A DNA stretch of 64,000 bases from Powellomyces hirtus (GCA_025526995.1 JAHLKG010000002.1:1054001-1118000); one strand, 5' to 3'. Positions 35,425 through 48,093 are shown, counted from the first letter of the stretch. Program-made: numbers and translations. Notes: generated by a model not told the origin, from the letters alone.

Positions 35425-35989
35425 GCGCTTTCCCAAATGTCTCTTCTATTCCGTGCAACAACGCATCCTGTCCTGAAATCTACTTCCACATGTCTGAGAT
35501 GAGATTATATGGTTCTCCATTATAGAACCGCTGTACATTGCATTGAGTGCAAATAAGAATGTCACACTCCTTTACATATTGACAACACATTACTTCGGCC
35601 CCCTTTACGATTTACGATTGTCTTCATTACCCTCTGTCTTTGGAATAATGAGCAACAAACTGCTCCGATGCGTTTCTTTACTTGTATCGAGAATTAAGCG
35701 TCACTATTTTTTGACCACTGGCTGCAGATGAAGACATGCTTTCTAGCAAATAGTTATGGAGCTAACAGCAACCGAAAACTAGTCTTTGATACCAACGCAC
35801 ATGGCGCTGACGTCGACCTTCCAGTTACAGCAGAGAGTGTGGGCGGAGTCGCGGAGGGAACGCGAAGAATGCCCATTGCCATCACGCGTCAAGCGGCCTA
35901 CCCGGGTCTGCCCGTTGCAACACATATTCGCACGGTCCCTCCTGTGACCCCTTCCCCATTCACTCAAATTCCAACACTCGTAACTGAAA
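35425..35989. other. Intergenic region before FBP1
   Basis: This holds the 3' region of the RNA-binding protein and the FBP1 promoter. A 93-codon open stretch at 35728-36009 overlaps the FBP1 start in another frame and is unlikely to be coding. Confidence 0.4.
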
Positions 35990-37337
35990 ATGGCCCCAAA
36001 AGACTCTGAACGTGAGGACCTGAGAACCGATTTCGTTACTCTGACGAATGATATCCTCAACCGCCAGCAACGACACAAGGAGGCAACGGGGGATCTGACC
36101 ATTCTGCTGTCCGCCATCTCATCCGCCAGCAAATGGATTTCCAACGTTGTTCGCAAGGCCGAACTCATGAAAGTGTACGTAGGCAACATTAACACTCCCA
36201 TGCTGTACAGTCATTCATGTCGTCTTTGTCTAGTATCGGTGTCACCGGAGGAACCAACGTGCAGAATGAGAATGTGCAGAAGCTCGATATTTTGAGTAAT
36301 GAAATCATGTGCAACCTCCTGCGCAACTCTGGAAAGACCGCCATCCTGGTGTCTGAAGAGGACGACGAGGCCATCTTTGTGGAGGACCCACAGAAGGGTC
36401 ACTACTGCGTTTGCTTCGACCCCTTGGATGGGTCCTCCAACATTGACTGTGGTGTTTCCATTGGAACCATTTTTGGAATTTACCGAGTGGTGAGCAGCAC
36501 TAGAGCATCCGCGGACGCGAGACAATCTATTTATCACATCTCTGTTTCCGCTTTTCAAGAAAGACGCGGGCGCAAAACCCACTATCGCCGATGTCCTTCG
36601 TCCCGGAACCGAGATGGTTGCTGCCGGTGAGAATGCACGAACTATTGTTTGGTTTTTGTCAAACTCGACTTCTCACGCGTTTTCCCCAGGTTACTGCATG
36701 TACGGCAGTTCTACCGTTCTGGTCTTGACCTTCCAGGGATCCAACGAAGTCAATGGGTACACCCTTGATCCCTCCATCGGAGAGTTCGTGCTGACTCACC
36801 GCAACGTACGTTCCGTTTGCGTCGGGTGTTGGGTCGCACGGTTTCTTACGCCTTTGTTTGCGCTCATTAGATGAAACTGGGAAAGAAGAAGATCTACTCC
36901 ATCAACGAAGGAAACGCCCACACTTTCGACGAGGCCATTAAGGGATACATTGACTCGGTCAAGTTCCCCCCGCCTGGCCACACTGGCAAATTCACGCCAT
37001 ACTCTGCGCGTTACGTCGGCAGTATGGTTGCTGATGTAAGAATAGCAGACGAATCTCTGGTCGAGAACACTCATTAACGTGGACATTGCAGGTACACCGA
37101 ACCATTCTATACGGAGGTGTCTTCCTGTACCCGGGAGCCAAGCTTCGTATTCTGTACGAGTGTTTCCCCATGGCGCTTCTTGTGGAAGCCGCGGGAGGCA
37201 AAGCATCGACTGGCAGGAAGAGGATGTTAGACGTCATTCCGGACAAGCTGCACGCGCGGTCAGGAATTGTGCTGGGAACCTCGGAGGAGGTGGACGCTGT
37301 GGAGACACGATACAAGGCATTGGATGCCAAAAAATAA
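35990..37337 (+). CDS. FBP1: Fructose-1,6-bisphosphatase
   Basis: This is the class I gluconeogenic phosphatase of the cytosol. The start [20 protein letters not shown] is followed by [17 protein letters not shown], the AMP-site helix region. EEDDEAIF and [19 protein letters not shown] carry the metal-binding Asp/Glu residues. The substrate site includes [24 protein letters not shown] and [30 protein letters not shown] supplies the catalytic C-terminal lobe, and the end is KALDAKK. About five short introns interrupt it and the length is normal (about 340 residues). The yeast-type N-terminal Pro degron is absent, since the protein begins Met-Ala-Pro-Lys. Confidence 0.96.
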
Positions 37338-38036
37338 TTATAGAGTTACAGGACAGGCAGGGCAGGTAGCAGATTGCAATATCTTTTCTAATCATATTTC
37401 TTGTTCGCGATCGCAATGTTCAACTCAGCCATGATAGATATAATAATAACGCAGATGCAACACGAGGAAATGAGCAGGGCATGGCAAATCCTGATGGGTT
37501 ATGAGTTGTAGGACAGCCAAATCCCTACGCTCATGGCTGTGAAAGGTACGGACCGGACCGGACGGGTATCGAATTGACTGTTGCCTCGCCGCAATGGCGG
37601 GCTTCCAATAATTTTCCTGATTTCCGGAGAGTGTGGACGGAAGCCATATGAAAAGCACGAGTTGGAGCTGTGTGTGTGACGGTGTGGTTCTGTTTTTGGG
37701 CGATCGGCGGGTTACGTCAGCGACGAGACGCGTCAGTTCAGCCTTTTTCGCATTTCCCGGCTGCACCGTTCTTCCCTCCGAGTGTGCGTTCTTCCTGGGC
37801 ATTTGCCCGCGTCCACCAAAAGCACACAAACGTAGCATGATGCTAAAGACATGCGAACGAAAAAAAAATGCACTGCTGGCCGTACAACTGAGGCAAAAAA
37901 GTGTTTGGAGAAGAAACGTTGCTTCATAAAGCAGCAGAGCTATGGACAGTCCCCCGCTCCTCGTTACTCGTCGTTCGTAGTGACAGTGTCGATACCAGGA
38001 TAACCATCATCAGTTTTCGCTTCTACAACACCCACC
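37338..38036. other. Intergenic region before ELO
   Basis: No gene is supported in these 700 bp. A 137-codon minus-strand frame at 37425-37838 has no family features and looks fortuitous. The right end holds the elongase promoter. Confidence 0.4.
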
Positions 38037-39031
38037 ATGACCTTTGCCACCACACTCAACGCGACGCTCACGGCCGAGCCGCCACTGCCTTTCGCCTCCA
38101 GCTACGACCAACTGACGGAATGGCGGTTCCCCGTCTTCACCGCCATCATCTACTTCCTCACCGTTAAATCCCTCGCGGCGGCCAACTCCAAACCACCAAT
38201 GGGCAAGCACTGGACGCAGGCGTCGTGGTTCAAGGCGTTTGTGGTGCTGCACAATGCGTTCTTGGCTGTCTTTTCTGCGGTCACGTTTGTGGGGATGTCA
38301 AAGGGTCTGATTCAGGCTTCTTCGGGACGAACGGCGCACGAGGCGTTCTGTGACCATGATGACAAGCTGTGGAATGGTTCGCTGGGGTACTGGGCGTGGT
38401 TGTTTTACCTGTCCAAGTACTACGAGATGGTTGACACCGCCATCATTCTCTTGAAAGGTTAGCGTTTTTTTTGCGTTTGGATTCGTCTCATTTGACATGT
38501 TTGGCTGACAGAGCGTTTGTCGCCCTATTTTCCTCAGGTCGCAAGCCGTCGCTTTTGCAAAGCTATCACCACGCGGGCGCGATTCTCTCCATGTGGCTCT
38601 GTGTGCGATCGCACGCTGCCGCCACATGGATCTTTGTTCTCTTTAACGTAAGCGCACTGGGTGCACATTAACGGATCACAAATCCCAGACCAGATATCTC
38701 ACATTACCATTTTTTTCTCCCCCTCCAGTCGTTCATTCACACCCTGATGTACAGCTACTACATCCTCACCACCATGGGCATGCACCCCCAACAAAAAGTG
38801 AAGAAGACCCTCACCCGCATGCAAATCATCCAATTCCTTACCGGCGGAACCATCGCCGCCTCCTACCCCTTCATCCCCGGTTGCCTCAAGCTGGATCCCG
38901 CGCGCCAGATGTACGAGAAGCTCGCGTACGCCTTTGTGCTGTCGTACCTCGCGCCCCTCGTGTACCTGTTTGTGGACTTTGCCCAAAAGGTCTATGGTGG
39001 AAAGATGAATAACAAGGCAAAGACCAACTAA
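38037..39031 (+). CDS. ELO-family fatty acid elongase, Gln-variant box
   Basis: ELO proteins are ER condensing enzymes (3-ketoacyl-CoA synthases) that lengthen fatty acids. Three exons (38037-38457, 38538-38647, 38729-39031) give 277 residues. About seven hydrophobic segments are visible. Family motifs in order are KYYEMVDTAIILLKG, then the histidine box written QSYHH instead of HxxHH (Gln codon 38558-38560). NSFIHTLMYSYYIL and a Lys-rich ER-type tail (KMNNKAKTN) follow. A Gln at the first box position is known from a group of Delta-9 polyunsaturated elongases of algae, so a PUFA substrate is plausible. I cannot tell chain specificity. The gene is convergent with the Cys-rich protein gene. 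Confidence 0.9.
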
Positions 39032-39612
39032 CCCGATCGATGGGTTGGGGGTCACTTGTGGGGTCAGTCTTGGTTTGGGGTTTTGGTGTCGGTTTGGTCC
39101 ACGTAGCTTGCTTTCAGACAGACAGCATTTCTGTAGATATCTCTGGGAGCTCACTTCTTTTTCCCCCATTTCCCTGCGCACATTCGCACGCAGACTCGTA
39201 TTTATTGATGACACTACCTTCGCATCGCACCCTCCCATTTCCTCTATACACATTCTCTTACTGTATCGCAATATATCCTGTCGCAAATGTCAAAGCTTCA
39301 TTTCCGGTTATTTGTGGTGGTGTCCAGTGCAAACTGATTGAGAATTCAGAATTCACAAGCGAGCATAGGAGATCCGATTTAGGCCGCAGTTGCTCCATTC
39401 TCCGCCATGGGCATGACTTTCGAGTTTCTGAATTTCTGCTATCTTATTTACTATTAACGAATGCTAAACTGATTACCAAACCACATTCTAACCTGACTTC
39501 TACGGGATCGACGATATTTATCTAGTCCGTTCTACCCTATTACGCCCATAATGCTGCACGAGCCGGCGTACTTGCTATATGCGAGTCCTGCCTGATATTA
39601 TGGACCCTACGC
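39032..39612. other. Convergent intergenic region
   Basis: This is a T-rich 3' region of ELO and of the minus-strand Cys-rich gene. I see no gene in it. Confidence 0.4.
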
Positions 39613-40696
39613 TCAAATCCACGAGATGGCGACCATAAGAAGAGCGGACGCCGCGGTGATTCCGGTGACGGACGATCCAAGGGCCAGCTTTGCAGCTGCG
39701 TTCTTGACAATTTGATCACTCTCCGGACCAGTTGGTGGAGGAGGTTGGTAACCCTTGCCCGGCTTTTCCCCTGGGATCTTGATTGCATCAGTGCCCTTCA
39801 TGCAGTATCCTCCAATGATGGAGTTGCCGCCAATGTCGAACGGACCGCCCATCTGACCGCATTCCTTGAATCCGGCAACGCTTGCAAACTGGCAACTTCC
39901 GCAGGTGCTGTCTTCACACCAGTCCTTGACATAGGCGGATCCGTCAATCTGGCATGAGAATCTCATGAACCGCTTTGATTGCTTGCCGTTGGGTCCAGTG
40001 CCGGTTCCATAGTCACGGCATTCTCCATCAGCGAGATAAGCCGTGCGCTGCCATAGTTCGTCGAGACCTTCAATGTACTTGCATGACTCGGCTCCAATCG
40101 TATTCTCGTAAGTGGTGCCTGCAGATGAGAAACTTGGTGAGACATTCCGCTCGCCAGTCAAGTCAGAGCGCGGCAGAGCGAGCAAACTACTTACTGACGA
40201 AGTAGGTCTGGTCTTTCGCTGCCTCCGGGAAGAAGGCGGGAACCTCTTTGGGAAGGTCATCAAGAGAAGCGCCCGTGGGATCTACGCACTTCTGAGTGAT
40301 GGCATTGCCACCAAAATTCGTTATGAACTGGGGTCCAATTTCGCAAATCCCTTTCTTGACATTTTGGCAGTTGCCCGGAGCCCATGGTTCTTTGCTCATG
40401 CTCACTTTCAACCGGCTAAGAGTCAGCGGTTGGGACTGCGATAGGTTTTGGTGTTAGTAACCCTTCGACACTGACCTGACCACTGGATCCGCGAAGGCCT
40501 GCCTGTTGACAAGAAAATGACAAGGGTCGAGAAATAAGTATATGTCGCTATCAGGAAAGCAGCTCCGCAGCGGGTTCCAGTCCACTCTCGCTTACTTACC
40601 GTCACAATTGGTAGCGTCAGGTGCAAAGACGAGGTGGGTCGAGACCGAGGCCGCGACTCCATTGAGGAGGGCGGCCAATACAAGAAGGCGAGACAT
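39613..40696 (-). CDS. Secreted Cys-rich protein, probable GPI anchor
   Basis: I do not recognise this family. The ATG at 40696 starts MSRLLVLAALLNGVAASVST, a clear signal peptide. Four exons follow. The second is very short. The third carries PGNCQNVKKGICEIGPQF and TQKCVDPTGAS. The last carries IGAESCKYIEGLDELWQR, GECRDYGTG, FSCQIDGSAYVKDWCED and STCGSCQFASVAGFKECG. About a dozen cysteines suggest a disulfide-bonded extracellular domain. A Pro/Gly linker (GKGYQPPPPTGPES) precedes a hydrophobic end (ALLMVAISWI) with small residues upstream, fitting a GPI-attachment signal. It would be a cell-surface or secreted protein. Chytrid surface adhesins and host-interaction proteins look like this, but that is inference. 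Confidence 0.75.
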
Positions 40697-41286
40697 GAGG
40701 GGGGCGGGGCAACGTAGCCGTCAGACAAAGAAGCGCAAAGGGGACGGACAAGTAAACAAGCAGTGATGGAGGAGAACTTGGATGACAATGAGAGGGTTGA
40801 CTTGGAGATATTTTGATGGAATGACCACACCCTAGAACACTCTTACCGCAACCGATGAGATTTTGGGTGCGGCAACTCTCTGTTGAAAGGGCACATGTGC
40901 AAACGAACGAACGTGTGACGGACGGCGCGTGTGCAATTTAACCTAATTAAGGCATCATCAAATTCTCGCGTTGCATTACTAGAACTAGTACCTGTGACCA
41001 TCCCATTCCAGGCCATGCACAGCCACTCCTTCAAGTCTCAAATCTCAAACAAAAAGGAACGTTTGCCAATCAAACAGTTTAATGCGGCAGAAGAATTGAA
41101 AAGGAACATGCAATAAATAACATGGTACTATCGATATCTGCCTAGGGGATACTCATAGTTGGTGCGTTTGTTGACGGGAAGACTTTATTAGCGCTTGAGA
41201 CATAACCGTCCGTGTTGGATGGATGATCCACGGGAAAAGTTGACAATGTCCAGGTCGCCATACAGGAGTGCATAGTGAAGTGCGAG

Positions 41287-41329
<43 letters not shown>

Positions 41330-41632
41330 CGCCAATGGTTGGCTCGTTGATATCATAGCATTCGTTTCCCGCACGTGTATATCGTTTTCGTTTTTTTTTT
41401 TTTTTTTTGGTATTTTTTTGTGTGTTCGTTTTGCCTATTGAGTTGTATTGTTGACAGCGCGTTGTTTGTTTGTCGCGTCGCGCGTGACTTCAGGACGCGA
41501 CTTATTCGCCTAGTGTAGAAAACAAAACTTCACTCGGCCCGTCAGTGGTCTGCGAAGGAGGAGCAGATAATAGTAGCTGGGTCGTTGGCAATTGCACCCA
41601 CCGCCGTCATTTCCAGTGGGCATTCGCACATC
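40697..41632. other. Intergenic region with microsatellite
   Basis: Divergent promoters of the Cys-rich gene and the lysine-catabolic gene lie here. The stretch contains a (TAGA)n microsatellite at 41287-41329 and an 18-T run at 41391-41408. No gene is supported. Confidence 0.5.
41287..41329. repeat. (TAGA)n microsatellite, about 10.75 units
   Basis: A perfect tetranucleotide repeat occupies 43 bp in intergenic DNA, about 300 bp upstream of the lysine-catabolic gene. It is likely length-variable between strains. Confidence 0.97.
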
Positions 41633-44600
41633 ATGAACTCTCTACTCCGCGCTTGCAAGCCAGCCTGGCGGTCTTCACCCCCTCGTGGAGTCATTTCCAG
41701 AGCATTCTCCGCCTCGTGCACCGCGCGCCATAATGCGTCGCGGAAGCCACTGTCCGTCGGTATAAGAGCAGAAGACAAAAATCGATGGGAACGGCGGGTG
41801 CCGCTAATGCCCGAACATGTCGAGAGGCTGGTCAAGGAAGCAGGTGCCAAGGTGTATGTGCAGCCGAGCACCAAAAGAGTCGTTCCGGACGAGAAATACC
41901 AGCTGGTGCGTGAAAGAGGCTCTTGATGGTGGACCTCATGTGTGATTGAGTCGACTGACGTTCTGTCACACTTTGGAAGGCGGGAGCTACAATCACGCAA
42001 GACCTCTCGGTGGCGGACGTTATCGTCGGTGTCAAGGAAGTGCCGATTGACCAGTTGATCGCAGACAAGACCTACATGTTCTTCTCGCACACGCACAAAG
42101 GACAAAAGTACAACATGCCACTTCTCCAAGCGATCCTGGACAAGGTATTGCTCTCATGCAGGCTATGTGCACAGTGCCGCAACGCTCACACGTGCATCCT
42201 GGGTTCTGTAGCGCATCCGATTGATTGATTACGAGCTTTTGACAAACGAGCACAGCCGACGACTAGTACAGTTCAGCAGATTTGCAGGTTACGCGGGTTT
42301 GATTGACAGCATGCACGGTCTCGGCCACAGACTGCTTGCGCTTGGATATGGAAACCCGTTCCTGGTATGCATGGTCAGACCCGCAACGCATGATGCAGGG
42401 ATTCGATACCTGATTCTGCTACTCTGCTTTGCAGGCTATTGGAATGTCGTACATGTACCGGACGCTTGCCGATGCCCGATTAGACGTTACACGAACGGGT
42501 CAAGTCATCATGGACGACGGTCTCCCTAGGCAGATGGGCCCAATGTCGTTTGTGTTCACGGGCGATGGTGAAGTTGCACGGGTAAGGCCATGCATGCAGT
42601 ACCTCACGCGTCGCTGAGCGCTGCCTAATGACGCGTGAACAATACAGGGAGCCATGCATGTTTTCAAATGCCTGCCACACGAGTGGGTTAGCCCGGCTGA
42701 GCTGAAGGACCTTTACAAGACGCAAAGTGTGTACTCGGTTGTAGGAGTTGCCTTTAAGGGTCCCTCGCTGATTTGATATCGTTTGTAGGTTGGGACAACC
42801 ACAAGGTTTACGGGTGTCAGGTCACAGCACGCGACTATCTTGTGCGGAAAGACGGCTGGAAGTTTGATCGTGAGCATTACCTCGAACATCCTGATCAATA
42901 CATGTCGATCTTCCATGAAAAGGTGTGCAGACGCCCTACCATCCATTGGTCTATTTGCGCATCTGACCATCTTGTCTCAGATTGCCCCATACGCCAGCGT
43001 TCTCGTCAATGGCATTTTCTGGGACTCCCGCTTCCCACGGCTGTTAACCAACGACCAGGCTACTCAACTCGCTGTTGACAACCGCCTCCGGATGCTGTCA
43101 ATTGCTGATATCTCCTGCGATATCAATGTGAGTGAGCTTGCGGTTGTGAGATAATCCGCCTCTCGGCCCAGATTGCTAATGATGCATCTCATTAGGGATC
43201 TCTCGAGTTCATGAGTCACTCAACCACAATCGACGATCCGTACTTTATGTACGATCCTGTCACCCGCAAAACTCATCACAAGTAAGCATAACAGCTTTGT
43301 GCACTGGTCCGCTTGGAACTGACAGCTATCATGCAGCATGGAAGGAAAAGGCGTGCAGATAATGTCTATTGACAACCTGCCAACAGAACTGCCCCTCGAA
43401 GCCAGTGAATACTTCAGTAATGCTCTGTTCCCATTTGTCAACCAGCTGGTCAGTCAAAAACGTCCGGGCAGACGAGGTATCTTTGGAGACTAACAGGTGC
43501 TATGCAGGTTGCGGGCAACTTTGAGCACCCAGTATTGAAGCGAGCGACGATTGCCACCCGCGAAGGAACCCTGGCTCCCGGTCGAAAGCGTCTGGAGGCT
43601 GTTCTTGCGGAACATGGAAAGGGTGCCAAGGTCAACGCGAACCAACGTGTTCTTCTTCTCGGCTCCGGATTTGTGTCAGCACCGCTGGTGGACTACATGC
43701 TGCGTGACTCGCATCGATCCGTCACCATCGCCAGCAACTTGCCAAAAGAAGCCGCGCAGCTCTCTGGCGGTCGGAAACGGGCTCCAGTGACTGGCCTTGA
43801 CGTCTCTGACCAGGGAGCCCTGGCTGATCTCGTGTCTAAACACGACCTGGTTGTCAGGTAAAGTCCTAGTTGAAGGGTGGTTAGACAATGCCGGCCGGAC
43901 GCTCAATGACTCGATTTTGCAGCTTCGTGCCCGCGACATTGCATCCAAACGTAGCGGAAGTTTGCATTGCCAAGAAGAAGAACATGGTGACAGCCAGTTA
44001 CATATCCCCGGCGATGCAAGCTTTGAACGACAAGTGAGCTGCCAGTCGCTGTCATCCTTCCAGTTTTTGAGACCTGACATCGTTTTCTGCAGAGTTGCAG
44101 CCGCTGGAATCACCGTTCTCAACGAAGTCGGGTTGGACCCCGGAATCGATCACCTCACAGCCATGCAATTGTTTGATGAAGTGCGCGACAAGGGTGGACG
44201 GATCACTTCATTCGTGTCTTGGTGTGGTGGCTTGCCGGCCCCAGAGGCATCCAACAACCCTCTTGGCTACAAATTCAGCTGGAGCCCCAAGGGCGTCCTC
44301 ATGGCCGGGCTCAATTCTGCGCACTTCAAGAGGGATGGAAAGGTACATCCACCACGTTACATCCGGCTGGCGACCTCACGCTGACAACCTCAACCCAGAT
44401 CATCGAAGTTCCGGGCAACTCTCTTTTCGAGAGCGCTGTACCAGTGGACATCAACAAGGGATTCGCGCTCGAGGGAATTCCCAACCGCGACTCGCTCAAG
44501 TATGTTGACCTATACAATCTCGGAGACATCAGCGACATGACCACCATGTTCCGGGGAACATTGCGGTACAAAGGGTACTGCGCTTTGATGGCTTCCTTGA

Positions 44601-45398
44601 GGAACATTGGCCTGCTGAACGATAAACCACGATCTGATATTTCGTCTGGCATGTCATGGGTACGTGTCGCCAGGCATCGCTCGAAACAGCCCGTCATAAA
44701 GTAACTGACCAATGTTATCATAGGCGGACTTGATGGACTCCCTTTTGGGTAAAGAGCCAAACAAGGTTGCGGCAATTGCATCGCGGTTGTCGCTGGACGC
44801 GAAGAACCCTCAGCAGGCTGCCCACCTGAACACGGTCGTCGACGCACTCAACTGGTAAAGTGTTCACCTGTGATGTCAAACAACGTGGCACTGGAAACAA
44901 TGTGCTCATGTCCCATTGCCGGAACAGGCTTGAGATGCTGTCTCACGACACCCAAGTGGCGCCATCCGCGTCCGTCTTTGACGCGTTCTGCGCCCACCTG
45001 CAGAAACGCCTCGTGTACGCTCCAGGAGAACGCGACATGGTCGCCATGCACCACGAGTTTGGAATCAAATGGCGTGACGGCTCCCAGGAGAAACGCACTT
45101 CCACCCTCTTTGCCTACGGTGAACCCGGCGGTTACTCGGCCATGGCTAAGACGGTCGGATTCCCTGCTGCCATAGGAGCTGACTTGCTGTTGTCTGGTAT
45201 GCCCACCCTCACCCTCGTATGAACTTGTGTCGCGCATGACCCATGAAATCTCATTCGAATTCTTTTTTTGTGTCAATAGGAAAACTGAACCGCAAGGGTG
45301 TTATTGCCCCCATGACAAAGGACGTCTACCAGCCTATGCTCCATAAGCTAGAAGCTGAGAATATTCGGTTTGTAGAAGCAACGTACAAGATGAATTAG
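41633..45398 (+). CDS. AASS: Bifunctional lysine-ketoglutarate reductase / saccharopine dehydrogenase
   Basis: This is the fused enzyme that turns lysine through saccharopine into aminoadipate semialdehyde, as in animal AASS and plant LKR/SDH. The start [20 protein letters not shown] is an Arg/Ser-rich mitochondrial presequence. The LKR half follows: [65 protein letters not shown] and [14 protein letters not shown]. Next come [39 protein letters not shown] and [18 protein letters not shown]. The SDH half starts at [17 protein letters not shown] (Rossmann fold). It continues with [47 protein letters not shown] and [20 protein letters not shown]. Both halves align end to end with animal AASS. 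About twelve short introns interrupt the gene. Confidence 0.96.
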
Positions 45399-46129
45399 AT
45401 AGAAAGGCACCCGTCCTGTCGTACTTTACTCCTAGCGTTCCCACTCCCTCATGTACAAACACCCCCCCCCCCCCCGCTTCTCTGAATGGACATCAAGGCC
45501 GTACACCAATGTTCATCTGCCGGTACCGACTAACGTTTGAAGTATAAATGTTGGAGGCGTGCATCGTCCTATTCTTGATGGCGGATGCTCAAGCTAGTTT
45601 GGAAGCTCAATCAACAAAATGGAAGGATACCGAAGATGAATATGCCAGAATGGCTTTGCTTGAACTGTCCCAGATCTGTTATTAAAAATTAAACTGACGG
45701 GTAACTGGCGGGCCCGGGCGAATTGACAACGGACCAACTTTTGCGCACGGAAAATCGAGCTTATATCCTGTGTGTCCCTTGGTTCTGGCCACCACGCCGC
45801 TCTGGATCGCCCGTGCTTCCATTCAGATCCAAGGGACCACAAGCCACAAGGTGGAAAGTGGTTTCACAGAGTTGCAAGGCTTTTTGGCTGATTCAAAATG
45901 GCAAAGCTCAAGCTTTTGTGTACGGAGTTTGCATCACGTAAGGGACCGCGTACCGTATTGGTGGGTCGGCCTGACAGGACACTCTGAGTATTGACAGGAA
46001 ACGCATGCCGGAAGGTTGGAAGTTGAGCTTGTCCCCCCTGCCGCTCTGCTCTCATTCAGACAGTTATATGGAACCGTTGAGGCTTGGAGCCGCTAAAAGA
46101 CCTATACAAGAACTCTCGTGCTGGGCACC
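45399..46129. other. Intergenic region before SPT3
   Basis: This holds a run of 14 C at 45462-45475 and the SPT3 promoter. Short open frames here show no family features and no convincing splice continuation. Confidence 0.4.
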
Positions 46130-47494
46130 ATGGGGAGCCGCGTAAGTCGCACGGACGGGAAAGAGAAGTCATTTCAACTCAGCATTGACCACCTCTTCTA
46201 TGTTTGACAGCGCCATCCACTTTATCAGTCTGAGATTGCTCAGGTATGCGGGAGGATATTGTATTGAGCTTAGAAGACATCTGTCTTAACCAGCCTCTGG
46301 TCGGATTAGATGATGTATGTGCACGGAGAGGTCACCGAGCCGAGGGACGATACTACGCTGGTCGTAGAAGAAATCGTCAGAACACAGATGATAGAAATTG
46401 TACGTGCTTGGATATCAGATCAGAATTACTGCCATGGGTGTATTGGGGGCTTATCTATTTCGCTTTGGAAAGGTCGTCCGTGCGGTCCAGCAGGCAGCGC
46501 GACGAGGGTCAAGATTTCTTGTTCCTGAAGACGTGATCTTCCTGATTCGGCACGATCGGCAAAAGGTCAATACCCTTCGGACCTACCTCGCCTTCCGCGA
46601 TGCCCAAAAGTCTGCCAAAAAGAGTCGGGAAGCCAATGAGGATCTTGCTGCTGCCGAAGCCGAGGCAGATAACGAAGGACGTAAGACTAGAGAGCTGTGA
46701 TCCGCTAGCTGCACGATATCTCCTTGCTTACAATAAGGGTGTTGTACTACACGACGCAGCGGACTCGAGCTCAGGAATTGTTCGCAGGAAGATCAAATTC
46801 TCTTGGGATCTCATAAATCACTATGGGAGTGTGTTGGAGGAAGATGATGAGGACGAAGATGACGAGGACCAGCAGCTCGCTGATGACATGCAACAGGCCC
46901 GATTGCGAGTACGTTCAGACCACACATTTGGGCGTCCTCTGATACCGCAATTTTCTCATCCATCTGTTGTATCCAGGAAGCCGACGCGGTGACTCGCAAA
47001 ATGACCAAGGAAGAGTACATGTACTACTCAGAGTGTCGCCAAGCTTCATTTGTTTTCAAGAAAGCGCAACGGTTTCGAAAGTGGTGTGAGATGGGAAAGT
47101 AGGTACACTGTCCTGGGTTTGGCAACCGTCAGGCTCCTCGATACCTCCTAAGACTCACATCGATATACACTTGTTGTAAAGGTATTACGAGAACAAGCCG
47201 GTTGGAGAAATCAACGAGATTTTAGGGTTCCTAGGCTACGAGATGGTCCGCAAACTGACGGAGACAGCGCTCATGGTGAAACGCGAATGGGATGGCAACA
47301 AAATGGACGAACAGGAGAAGGAGAAGAGAGAAATGGAAAAGCGAAATTTTGGACTGTTCGCCAAGCCAACCAACGAGCAGAAACCCCTGCATACTATCCA
47401 CATACACGAAGCATTTCGGCGACTACAGAAGATCTCGCAGCCCATTAACAACTTCCGAGGAGACTTGCTCAGGACAACACTTGCGCTCATCTAA
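46130..47494 (+). CDS. SPT3: SAGA subunit SPT3
   Basis: Spt3 is the SAGA coactivator subunit that contacts TBP through paired histone folds. Exon 1 codes only MGSR, before a GTAAGT donor. Exon 2 codes RHPLYQSEIAQ, after which MMYVHGEVTEPRDDTTLVVEEIVRTQMIEI forms the first histone fold. RRGSRFLVPEDVIFLIRHDRQKVN is the highly conserved end of that fold. An acidic linker (EEDDEDEDDEDQQ) leads to the second fold. It has RKMTKEEYMYYSECRQASFVFKKAQRF and EINEILGFLGYEMVRKLTE, both typical of Spt3. The end is LRTTLALI. About seven introns interrupt it. The frame is consistent throughout, and no residue of the fold core is missing. Confidence 0.93.
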
Positions 47495-48093
47495 GTGTTT
47501 CGGAAATGTATAGAGGGGGTATTTACATCTGATTCGCGAGGCTCATCTGACTATAAACGACGATATGTGCTGGCTGTATGTCGATCACGAAACGTCACGA
47601 TGCCTGAAATCAACGGTGTTCAGAAACACCTGTCTCTCCGTTACAACAATGACGGATTGATAAGAAGGGAACTCTTTGAGTGACATCCTAAAATCATAGG
47701 TTACCTTAGAAGTAGGACCGCGGATGCCCTCGTGATTAAATAGGAACGTTTCACACGACGTGGCGTGCCCAGCTCTCATGAGCAGATAAATTGGGTATAC
47801 GATATGTAGCATGGGCATCGTGTATGTGCGATAAAAAAGATCCTAGTGCAAGTATTGCTGCCAATCTTACAAAACGCTCATGGTCATATTCTGTATATGG
47901 TGATCTTTTAAAAGCGATACTGCCATGGGATGCCAGCAACATGAGCTTGCGAAACAGATGTGGGTGAGAAAAGTGCTACTTCAATGCAAAGTAGTCTCTC
48001 CAAGATTCAAGAGCTTGGAATCCTTCCGGGTATATAGTGTAGGTGACACTTTTCGTTCTGCATAAAAGCGCTGAGAGATGGCCATTTGCTGAG
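47495..48093. other. Convergent intergenic region
   Basis: This is the AT-rich 3' region of SPT3 and of the minus-strand unknown gene. I see no gene in it. Confidence 0.4.

Noticed and set aside
38699..39286. Minus-strand open frame of 195 codons over ELO exon 3
   Set aside because: It is antisense to the elongase exon, which carries the conserved NSFIHTLMYSYYIL motif.
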